64,000 bases of DNA from assembly GCF_009900765.1 (NCBI RefSeq), contig NZ_JAAABL010000004.1:119102-183101 (forward strand), given 5' to 3'. This stretch comes from Rhodovarius lipocyclicus (GTDB taxonomy: Bacteria; Pseudomonadota; Alphaproteobacteria; Acetobacterales; Acetobacteraceae). How positions within the stretch are numbered: position 1 is the first letter of the stretch; the number at the start of each line of letters is the position of its first letter. Below the pieces are notes generated by a model, which was not told where the DNA came from, ran no database searches, and saw nothing but the letters and a program-made list of their open reading frames with translations. This document shows positions 44,594-52,548 of this stretch, one piece after another. The position numbers and the translations under genes were made by a program.

Positions 44594-47317
44594 TCAGCGG
44601 AGCCAAGCCACCCCTTCGGGCAGCCAGGCTCTCTCCTCTTCCTCCGCCAGTACCCCGTCTCCCGCCCGCGGCACCACCGGCCCATCCGCCATCGCGGGGC
44701 GCCCGAGGCCCAGCGCGGCCGCCAGACCGGCATGGTCGCTGTGCCAGGCCCCCCCCACCAGCCGCACCGGCTCCGGCCGCCTGCCATCGGCCATATCGGC
44801 GAAGCGCGCCCGGTTCCAGCCGGAGGCCGCGATCCACAGACGCGGCTGGCGCGGGTGCGGAAAGCTCGCGGCCAGGGCCCGCGCCAGATCCCCTGCTCCG
44901 CCCGAGGGCAGCGCCCCATGCCCGAGCCCGCGCAGCACGCCCAGCGGCGCGCTGGCCGCGTGGCTGGCCTCGATCACCTGGGCATAGGCTTCGGCGATGC
45001 GCGTGGGGGACAGCACGCTGGCCACATGCGCCCGGCCCGCAGCCCCCAGCACGGCGCGGCGGGCGGCGTCCCGGCCCAGCGCGCCCAGCGCCTCGGCCAA
45101 CTCCGCCACCTCCGGCGCGGGGGGCAGGCACAGCACCGCCTCACGCGGCAATTCGGCCAGGCTGCCCATGGCATTCACGATGCAGGGCAGGCCGGCGGCC
45201 ATGGCATCGGCCACCGCCCCGCTGCTCTCGCCCTGGTGGCGGCCACGCAGCTGCACGGCGATATCGGCGGCCGCCAGCCAATCCTCATAGGCCGCACGGT
45301 CCAGCTGGCCCGTCACCCGCACCCGCTGGCCCACCCCGGCGGCGCGGGCCTCGGCCTCGATCACGCCGGGCAGGCCGGGCTGGGCGCCGCCAGCGAAGAC
45401 CAGCTCCGCCTCCAGCCCCGAGGCCGCGAGCGCCCGCACCAGCGGCAGAGGCAGCTTCTTCGGCACGCAGGCACCAAAGCTGGCGATCACCAGCCGCTCC
45501 GGGTCCAGCCCCAGCCGGGCGCGCGCGGCCGGGCGCGGCGGCAGGTCCAGGCGGCGGCGCAGATGCGGCACCACCCGGGCCTGCTCCAGCGCCGGGTCGC
45601 CATAGGCATCGCGCAGCATGTCCAGCGCGGCTTCGGAATGCACGATCACGCCCGCGCTGTTCTCCAGCACCTCGGCGGACATCGGCAGGGATTGCGCCAC
45701 CGCCCCGGCATCGCCCTCCAGCGCCGCCAGCAGGGCGGGGTAGCCATGGTTGCGGTACAGCGCGGCCAGCAGCGCCGGCCGGGATTCGCCCGCCGCCCAG
45801 CGCCGGTATTCCGGCAGCCCCACATCGTGCAGCACCGTGGTGGCCTGGCGCAGCGGCAGCAGCATGGCGTGCTGGGTGTGATGCAGGTGGGAGTTGCCGA
45901 CCTGATGCAGCACCCGGTCGAAATGCCACAGATGCGGCGCGAAGCCGTCCAGCGGCATCCAGGGCAGGCCGGCCAGCAGCCCGTCGCGCGGCCGCTCCGC
46001 GCTGACCAGCGTGATGGCGTAGTGGCGGGCCAGGGCGGGCACCAGCTCCGCCGTGTAGTCGGCGATGCCGCTCGGCTCCGGTGGCAGCGGACCGGTCATG
46101 GCCAGGCGCGGCAGCGGTGCCCGGGCGGGCCCGGCCCAGGCCTCGAAGCCCGCCCAGGCGCGGGCGGCGGCGGCCTGCCAGGTCAACCCGGCGGCGCGGG
46201 CGGGGCCATAGGCGCGCAGCTCCTCGGTGAAGCCGGCATCGCCCAGGATGCGCCCCATCACCCGGGCCATGTCGGCCGGGTTTTCCGGGTCGAACAGCAC
46301 GTCGGCGCGGCCCGCGACCTCCGGCATCGCGCCGCGATCGCTGGCGCAGAAGGGCGCGCCGCTGGCCATCGCCTCGGCCAGCGGCAGGCCGAAGCCCTCC
46401 GCCAGGGAGGGCAGCACGAACAGCGCCGCCCCGGCATAGAGCACGGGCAGTGCCGCTTCCTCGACAAAGCCCAGATGCCGCACGGCTTCCGCCGCCAGCC
46501 CGGCCTGGGCGGCCAGCGCGTGCAGATGCGCCTCGGGCACCGAGCCGGTGACGGCCAGCACCAGCCCCTCCCGCAATTCCGCGGGCAGCAGGGCGAAGGC
46601 CTGGATCAACCGGGCCTCGTTCTTGCGGATGTCGTTCAGCCCCAGGCACAGCACATAGCGCCCGGCCAGCGGCGCGGGGCCCGCACCCGGTGCGAAAGCC
46701 GCCGAGACCCCGCCGCCCACGGTCAGCAGCGCCTCCGCCGGCAGGTCCAGGTGGCGCAGCCCCTCCTGGCGCGTCGCCTCCGAATTGCACAGCAGCCCGT
46801 CCATCCGGCCGAGTTCCAGCACATGCCGGGCATACCAGGGCACCAGCCCGGCGGTGCGCCAGGCACCCTCCAGATAATCCCTGGGGTGGGAGAGCGGGAT
46901 CAGGTCATGCAGGGTCGCCACCGTCACCGGGCGCGGCAGCGCCTCCGGCCAGGTGGTGACGAGGGGCTCATTCCAGCCCTCGAAGGGGCTGCCGACATGC
47001 AGCACGTCCGGGGCCACAGCCAGCACCGCCTGGGCGCGGATCAGCTCCGCCGCGCGGCGCAGCGGGTGGTGCGGGTCGGTGCCGGCCGCGCTGCCCTGCG
47101 GAGGGGTGAAGCGATGGATGGCCCCCCGGCCCAGCAGCGGCGCGAACTCCGCCTCCAGCGCGGCGGCGGCCTCGGGGCGGGCCGCGTTCAGCAGCACATG
47201 CACCTCATGCGGGCCACGCTCGGCGGCGATGGCCCGCGCCAGCTCCAGCGTATAGCGGCCGAGCCCGGCATGGCGGCTGCCGCCCTGGGCGCCCTGCAGA
47301 TCCAGCAGCAGCTTCAT
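44594..47317 (-). CDS. Large glycosyltransferase with two GT-B modules
   Basis: A 907-residue protein made of two GT4-like modules. Module 1: LLLDLQGAQGGSRHAGLGRY at the start, FVLPSLAEGFGLPLAEAMAS and SDRGAMPEVAGRADVLFDPE (nucleotide-sugar site). Module 2 from about residue 415: MTGPLPPEPSGIADYTAELV, SFGACVPKKLPLPLVRALAA, and RGRHQGESSGAVADAMAAGL. It would transfer two sugars or build a repeat unit on a cell-surface or exopolysaccharide. The start overlaps the other glycosyltransferase gene by 4 bp, forming one operon. Confidence 0.8.
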   Translation of the reverse strand: MKLLLDLQGAQGGSRHAGLGRYTLELARAIAAERGPHEVHVLLNAARPEAAAALEAEFAPLLGRGAIHRFTPPQGSAAGTDPHHPLRRAAELIRAQAVLAVAPDVLHVGSPFEGWNEPLVTTWPEALPRPVTVATLHDLIPLSHPRDYLEGAWRTAGLVPWYARHVLELGRMDGLLCNSEATRQEGLRHLDLPAEALLTVGGGVSAAFAPGAGPAPLAGRYVLCLGLNDIRKNEARLIQAFALLPAELREGLVLAVTGSVPEAHLHALAAQAGLAAEAVRHLGFVEEAALPVLYAGAALFVLPSLAEGFGLPLAEAMASGAPFCASDRGAMPEVAGRADVLFDPENPADMARVMGRILGDAGFTEELRAYGPARAAGLTWQAAAARAWAGFEAWAGPARAPLPRLAMTGPLPPEPSGIADYTAELVPALARHYAITLVSAERPRDGLLAGLPWMPLDGFAPHLWHFDRVLHQVGNSHLHHTQHAMLLPLRQATTVLHDVGLPEYRRWAAGESRPALLAALYRNHGYPALLAALEGDAGAVAQSLPMSAEVLENSAGVIVHSEAALDMLRDAYGDPALEQARVVPHLRRRLDLPPRPAARARLGLDPERLVIASFGACVPKKLPLPLVRALAASGLEAELVFAGGAQPGLPGVIEAEARAAGVGQRVRVTGQLDRAAYEDWLAAADIAVQLRGRHQGESSGAVADAMAAGLPCIVNAMGSLAELPREAVLCLPPAPEVAELAEALGALGRDAARRAVLGAAGRAHVASVLSPTRIAEAYAQVIEASHAASAPLGVLRGLGHGALPSGGAGDLARALAASFPHPRQPRLWIAASGWNRARFADMADGRRPEPVRLVGGAWHSDHAGLAAALGLGRPAMADGPVVPRAGDGVLAEEEERAWLPEGVAWLR

Positions 47318-50300
47318 GGCCCGCTCCCCGCGCGATGCGCCGCCGAGACCCAGCCGGGCTCGGGCCCGGCCTCCGGTAGCAGGGGGGCGGGCGGGGCATC
47401 ATCACCCGCCAGTTCCGGCAAGGCGGGCTCCGCCGCCAGCATGGCCAGGGCCAGTTCCTCCCACCCCGCGCAGAAGGCGGCGGGCACGCCGGCACTCGGC
47501 GCGGGCGGGTTGTCCAGCGCCAGCCCGATCAGCCCGGCCAGCCCCACCGGGTCCAGCGGGTCGTAGGCGATGGCCGGGAAGGCCACGCCGCGCGGCGCCA
47601 GGCAAGGCAACCCGGCCTCGGCGGCGGCCACCAGCAGGGCGGGCCACTGCCCCTCATCCTCGGCCGAGATGGCGAGCAGCGAACGGGCCAGCAGCGCCTC
47701 CAGCGGCGCCGCATCCGGCCAGTGCAGGGCGGTGCAGCCGGGGGCCTCGCCCTCCAGCAGGCAGACGGGCGGGCAGGCGGGGCCGAGCAGGGCCAACGCC
47801 TCCCGCACCGGGGCCGACAGGCGGCTGACCAGCAGGAAGCGGCCCTCAGGCAATTCGGGGGGCGTGTCCTCCCGCAACAGCCTGGGCGTGGGGCAGCAGG
47901 GCAGGGTCTGGGCCGCCAGCACGCCCCGGCCGAGCCTGGCCAGCGCGGCCTCCAGCCCCCAGTCCGGGCAGGGCAGCAGCACGGCGTCGAAGGCCGAGGG
48001 CGCTTCCAGCGCGGCCAGCACGGCGCGCGCCGCATCGGGGGCCGCGCGGTGCGGGCGGGTCAGGGCCGCGGGCTCGGCCAGCACCAGGGTGGTGGCGGCA
48101 CCCGCCTGGCGGGCCAGGCGCCAGCCCTTGGGCGGGGCGTCCCGCAGCCCGGCATCCAGCACCAGCAGCCGGTCGCTGGCGGCGGCCAGGAAGGGGCTGC
48201 TCTGCGCGGCCACCGTGTCGCGCGCGGCCCGGCGCTGCTCGGGCGCCGGCGCCGAGAGCCCCGCCAGCGCATCGCGCGGCAGCAGCCACAGCTCATCCTG
48301 CCCGGCGGGGCTGATCAGCAGGTCCAGATGCGGCATGTCGCGGCCCGACAGCACCTGAGCGAGCCCCTGGGCGACACCCAGCCGCCAGCGCCGCGCGGCC
48401 CAGCTGCCGCCGGTCTCCAGCAGCGCGGTCACATCCAGCAGCAGGCGGTTGCCCTCACTGCGGCGGGGCGCGCGGGCGGGGCCCAGCAGGGCCAGCTCCG
48501 CCTGCTGCAACCGGCCGGCGCGGCGCAGGGCATGGCTGCGCATCTCCCGCGCGGTGGCATCGCCCAGCGATTCGGCGCGGTCGTAGGCTTCCAGCGCCAG
48601 CAGCAATTCCCCGGCCATGGACAGCGCGTTGCCGTGCTGCACATGCAGCGCCGCATCGCGCGGGCATTCGCGCAGATAGGCGGCATACAGCCCGGCGGCC
48701 TCCACCCAGTCCCCGGCGTTGCGGGCCAGGTTGGCGCGGCGGCGCAGGCGCCCCGCCCGGCTCAGAGACGACCAGATGCCGCGCGGCGGCGGCCTGCCCA
48801 GCGGCAGGGCCGGCTGCGCCTGGGCATCCCCGGGGGCCTCCATCGGCACCACCCCGGCCGGGTGCAGGGTGATGTGGCGCAGCGCCACGCACAGCCGGCG
48901 CTTGTCCTCGCCATGTTCCTCGGGCGGTTCGTCCAGGCGGAACAGCAGCTGCACCGTGCCATCCCCGGCCACCGGCCCCGCCACCTGCAAGCGGAAATCC
49001 CCCAGCATCTCCAGCCGCACCCACACCGGGTCCCCACCCGCCACGCGCACCGACAGCCCGTTGGGCGCGGGCCAGGGCGGCGTGCCCAGCTCCAGCTCCA
49101 GCGTCACGATGCTGCCGGGGGGTTCGTCGCTGCGGGCGGTGAAGCGGGCGCTGCGCCCGCGCATCCAGGTGCAGCCCGCCTCGGCCGGATACCAGCCCGA
49201 TTCCAGGGAGATCGCCTGCGACAGCGCCGCGCTCACGGCACCGGCCCCGCCTTCTCCCCCCTGGGTGGCGGCCATGGAGATGCCGGCGGCCACCCGCGCG
49301 CCGGTCGGCAGCCGCAGCGGCGCCGCGCGGAATTCCACATGGCGCGGCGGCAGCGCCATCAGGCGCGCCGTCTCGGCCAGGAAATGCCGCGCCACCTCGG
49401 GCCATTGCCGGGGGGTGAACTCGCGCGCGATCCGGGCCTCGGCCGCGGCCAGGGCCGCACGGTCGCGCAGCCAGAAGCGCAGCTTCTCCAGCCATTCGGG
49501 CACGCTGCCCGGGTCGGCATAGGCAACCAGGTCGCCGCCCACCTCCGGCAGGGCCGAGCTGGGCGAGGCGAGGCAGGGCTTGCCGAAGGACAGGCTCTCC
49601 CCCACCGCCAGGCCCCAGCCCTCGACGAAGCTCGGCATCACGGTGAACAGGCAGGCGCGGTACAACGCGGCCAGCTCCACATCCGACAGGCCATGCACCA
49701 CCATGATGCGGCCATCGAGGTTCCGGGTCGCCTCCAGCTGGCCCATCAGGTCCACCACGCGCCAGCCGGGCCGGCCCACCAGCACCAGCACCGGCGGGTC
49801 CTCCCCCGCCTCCAGCATGCGCTTCCAGGCGTGGAACAGCAGCAGGTGGTTCTTGCGCACCTCGATGGTGGAGACGGAGAGGACGAAATCCCGCCCCTTC
49901 ACGTCCAGCAGCGGCGCGGGCCAGGTGTCGAGCCATTGCGGCGTCTCGACCGGCGTCAGCCCGAAGCTGTGGGCCAGCGGAATGGCCACCGTCTCGACCG
50001 GCGGATAGCCGCGCGCCGCCACCAGCCCCCGGAAGGACTGCGCCGAGTATTCCGAGATCGCCAGCGCGAAATCCCAGAAGAACAGCGCCTCATTCAGCGC
50101 CTGGTTGAAATAGAGGCTGGTGTCGGAGGTCGCGTATTCCGGGTGCGTGGCCGGGAAGGTGTCATAGATCAGCACACCGAGCCTGAGGCCGCGCGCGCGC
50201 ATCGCCATGTAGAAGCCGGGCGCGCCCGCGAAAAACCAGAAGGCCCCCAGCACCACCAGCGCCGCCCCCGCGCGGGGCAGCAGCGGCTGCGCCCGCATCC

Positions 50301-50856
50301 GCGCCCGCTGCACCAGCAGCCGCGCCTCCGCGGGGTCCAGCCGGGTGCCGGCGCAGAAGGCCACGATGGCCGACAGATCCTCCCGCCGCACGGCCCAGAG
50401 GCGGGAATCGTTCAACTGCGGAAACACCGCCAGCGCGTCGGCGGCGCCGGGCCCCGCGCTGCCATCCAGCACCGCCGCCAGGATACCCAGCTGCACGCGC
50501 TGGATGCCGGACACGCTGCCGTGATCGTGCAGGAATTGCAGCAGGTCCTGCACATCCAGCAGCAGGGAGGCGGGGCTTTCCTCCACCGGCTCCGGCAGGC
50601 CGGGCAGGTCCTGGGCGCCGGCTTCCTCATGCACGCCATGGCTGGGGCCAAGGGCGGCGGCGGCATCCAGCGCCGCGCGCGCCCATTCGGGCCGCCGGGC
50701 GCGCCTGCACCACATCGCGATGTCCAGCAGTTGCGGCAGGTCATCCGGCCAGCCCTGGCGGGCCGCCCAGGCCAGGCGCGCGGCCTCGGGCCAATCCTTG
50801 CGCAAGGCCGCGGCGGAGGCGCGGCGCAGCCAGGCGGAACGGGGTTCAGGCGCCAT
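47314..50856 (-). CDS. Very large multidomain glycosyltransferase
   Basis: A 1180-residue protein. Reading order: a TPR-like helical stretch (1-90); a GT4 module (about 90-510: VLSVSTIEVRKNHLLLFHAW, VLVLVGRPGWRVVD, SFVEGWGLAVGESLSFGKPC); a beta-rich segment (about 520-670: GSIVTLELELGTPPWPAP, RRLCVALRHITLHPAG) perhaps carbohydrate-binding; a second TPR-like stretch (about 690-800: GNALSMAGELLLALEAYDRA); and a degenerate C-terminal GT-like region (about 810-1140). Likely cytoplasmic, making surface glycan with the gene that overlaps it by 4 bp. I know no characterised protein with this domain order. Confidence 0.72.
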   Translation of the reverse strand: MAPEPRSAWLRRASAAALRKDWPEAARLAWAARQGWPDDLPQLLDIAMWCRRARRPEWARAALDAAAALGPSHGVHEEAGAQDLPGLPEPVEESPASLLLDVQDLLQFLHDHGSVSGIQRVQLGILAAVLDGSAGPGAADALAVFPQLNDSRLWAVRREDLSAIVAFCAGTRLDPAEARLLVQRARMRAQPLLPRAGAALVVLGAFWFFAGAPGFYMAMRARGLRLGVLIYDTFPATHPEYATSDTSLYFNQALNEALFFWDFALAISEYSAQSFRGLVAARGYPPVETVAIPLAHSFGLTPVETPQWLDTWPAPLLDVKGRDFVLSVSTIEVRKNHLLLFHAWKRMLEAGEDPPVLVLVGRPGWRVVDLMGQLEATRNLDGRIMVVHGLSDVELAALYRACLFTVMPSFVEGWGLAVGESLSFGKPCLASPSSALPEVGGDLVAYADPGSVPEWLEKLRFWLRDRAALAAAEARIAREFTPRQWPEVARHFLAETARLMALPPRHVEFRAAPLRLPTGARVAAGISMAATQGGEGGAGAVSAALSQAISLESGWYPAEAGCTWMRGRSARFTARSDEPPGSIVTLELELGTPPWPAPNGLSVRVAGGDPVWVRLEMLGDFRLQVAGPVAGDGTVQLLFRLDEPPEEHGEDKRRLCVALRHITLHPAGVVPMEAPGDAQAQPALPLGRPPPRGIWSSLSRAGRLRRRANLARNAGDWVEAAGLYAAYLRECPRDAALHVQHGNALSMAGELLLALEAYDRAESLGDATAREMRSHALRRAGRLQQAELALLGPARAPRRSEGNRLLLDVTALLETGGSWAARRWRLGVAQGLAQVLSGRDMPHLDLLISPAGQDELWLLPRDALAGLSAPAPEQRRAARDTVAAQSSPFLAAASDRLLVLDAGLRDAPPKGWRLARQAGAATTLVLAEPAALTRPHRAAPDAARAVLAALEAPSAFDAVLLPCPDWGLEAALARLGRGVLAAQTLPCCPTPRLLREDTPPELPEGRFLLVSRLSAPVREALALLGPACPPVCLLEGEAPGCTALHWPDAAPLEALLARSLLAISAEDEGQWPALLVAAAEAGLPCLAPRGVAFPAIAYDPLDPVGLAGLIGLALDNPPAPSAGVPAAFCAGWEELALAMLAAEPALPELAGDDAPPAPLLPEAGPEPGWVSAAHRAGSGP

Positions 50857-50869
50857 GCTGGTGCGGGGT

Positions 50870-50942
50870 ATCGGCTGAAAAGGTCAGCGGCTTCGTCTCC
50901 GACGGAAAGGCAGGGAATCGGCGCCCTTGCAATTCAGCCGAT
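50870..50942. repeat. Inverted repeat upstream of the glycosyltransferase operon
   Basis: ATCGGCTGAA (50870-50879) and TTCAGCCGAT (50933-50942) are perfect reverse complements 53 bp apart, starting 13 bp upstream of the glycosyltransferase start codon. Between this and the next gene's stop at 51009 a small GGGAGGGG/CCCCTCCC hairpin is also visible. No open frame of interest in 50857-51008. Confidence 0.5.
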
Positions 50943-51008
50943 CCGGGGCGGGAACTCAACCACCGCGCCGCGGTAGCGGGAGGGGTGGGGCCCCTCCCTG
51001 CCCCACGC

Positions 51009-52439
51009 CTACGGCATCACCGGCGGCACATAGGTCAGCGTGCCCGCGAAATACCACAGCATGAACAGCACCAGCGGCGCGTGCACCAGCAGCTGCAGGA
51101 AGCTGAAGCCCACGATGTCGCGCGCCTTCAGCGCCAGCACGCCCAGCAGCGGCAGCATCCAGAACGGGTTGATCAGGTTCGGCAGTGCCTCGGCGGCGTT
51201 GTAGACCTGAACGGCCCAGCCCAGATGCACCCGCAGGTCGTTGGCGGCCTGCATCACGTACGGCGCCTCGATGATCCACTTGCCGCCGCCCGAAGGGATG
51301 AAGAAGCCCAGCACGGCCGAATACACGCCCATCAGCAGCGGGAAGGTGTCGTGGTTGGTGACGCTGACGAACAGGTGGGCGATGCGGTCGCTCACGCTGT
51401 GGCCGTCGAAGCCCTTGGCCGCCGTCATCATCACCGCGATCGCGCCATAGAGCGGGAACTGGATCAGCACGCCGGTGGTGGCCGGCACCGCCTTGGAGAC
51501 CGCGTTGAGGAAGGAACGCGGGCGCCAGTGCAGCAGCATGCCGATCATCAGGCAGATCAGGTTGTAGGTGTTGAGGTTGGCGATGGCGGTCACCACGCCC
51601 AGGCGGTTGAACTCCAGCACCATCCACACCCCGGCCATGCCCACCAGCAGGATGGTCAGCAGCGGCGAGTATTCCAGCCAGTCGCCCGGCTTCTCACGCG
51701 GGGGCAGCGGCTCGGTCTTGGTGGAGGGGTCCACGCCCAGCATCTCCGCCGTCACGGCCTTGTCGCCCGTGGGGGTGGAAACCCAGCAGATGAGGATGGA
51801 GACCGCCATCAGCACCACGGCCATCACCATGGACTGCCAGAGGAAGATGGTCTCGGTGAAGGGCAGCACGCCCGTGATCCGCAGCACGGAGGGCGGCAGG
51901 CTGGCCGGGTTGGCCTGCAGCTGCGCCGCCGAGGAGGACAGGCCCAGCGCCCAGGTGGCGCCGAGGCCCAGATACCCCGCGGCACCCGCCGCGCGGTAGT
52001 CCATGCGCAGGTCACCGCGCGCGGCCATGGCGCGCGCCAGCAGCCCGCTGAACACCAGGCTGATGCCCCAGTTCAGGAAGGAGGCCGACATGCTGATCAG
52101 CGCGATGAAGGCGACCGCCCCCGGGCCGGTCTTCGGCAGGGCGGCCAGGCGGGTGATCAGCTTCGCGGCCGGCGGCGAGCTGGCGATGACGTAGCCGGTG
52201 ATGGCCACGAAGGCCATCTGCATGCTGAACACGATCAGCGACCAGAAGCCGTTGCCGAAGGTGCGCGCCACCTCGGTGGGGGCGGCGCCGTTCAGCATGG
52301 CGGCGGCGGCGACCACCACCACGGCGATCGCGGCGAAGATGTAGGCGTCGGGGAACCATTTCTCGGCCCAGGCGGTGAAGCGCAGCGCGAGGCGCGCCAT
52401 CCAGCCCTGGCTGTCACCCGATGCGGTCTTATCGGACAT
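51009..52439 (-). CDS. Short-chain fatty acid transporter, AtoE-like
   Basis: A 476-residue membrane protein with about 12 hydrophobic segments. RFTAWAEKWFPDAYIFAAIA, SFLNWGISLVFSGLLARAMA, SVTNHDTFPLLMGVYSAVLG and FFIPSGGGKWIIEAPYVM fit the AtoE/DcuC-like SCFA transporter family, which takes up butyrate and similar acids. GGAGAGA lies before the ATG at 52439. It has its own palindromic operator upstream, so it need not be co-transcribed with the molybdoenzyme gene before it. Confidence 0.88.
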   Translation of the reverse strand: MSDKTASGDSQGWMARLALRFTAWAEKWFPDAYIFAAIAVVVVAAAAMLNGAAPTEVARTFGNGFWSLIVFSMQMAFVAITGYVIASSPPAAKLITRLAALPKTGPGAVAFIALISMSASFLNWGISLVFSGLLARAMAARGDLRMDYRAAGAAGYLGLGATWALGLSSSAAQLQANPASLPPSVLRITGVLPFTETIFLWQSMVMAVVLMAVSILICWVSTPTGDKAVTAEMLGVDPSTKTEPLPPREKPGDWLEYSPLLTILLVGMAGVWMVLEFNRLGVVTAIANLNTYNLICLMIGMLLHWRPRSFLNAVSKAVPATTGVLIQFPLYGAIAVMMTAAKGFDGHSVSDRIAHLFVSVTNHDTFPLLMGVYSAVLGFFIPSGGGKWIIEAPYVMQAANDLRVHLGWAVQVYNAAEALPNLINPFWMLPLLGVLALKARDIVGFSFLQLLVHAPLVLFMLWYFAGTLTYVPPVMP

Positions 52440-52493
52440 ATTTCTCTCCGGATGCGTTGCTTCTCGATCCGGACGTTTCCATGCGTTATTTGT

Positions 52494-52520
52494 GCGGCGC
52501 ACCATAGTATGGTGCGTCGC
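52494..52520. promoter_or_regulatory. Near-perfect palindrome upstream of the atoE-like gene
   Basis: Arms GCGGCGCACCATA (52494-52506) and TATGGTGCGTCGC (52508-52520) pair at 12 of 13 positions around one G. It lies 55 bp before the atoE start, with AT-rich sequence on its upstream side. Likely a regulator site; the regulator is unknown. Confidence 0.6.
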
Positions 52521-52548
52521 AACATTTATATTGCAGTGCAGCAAATAC

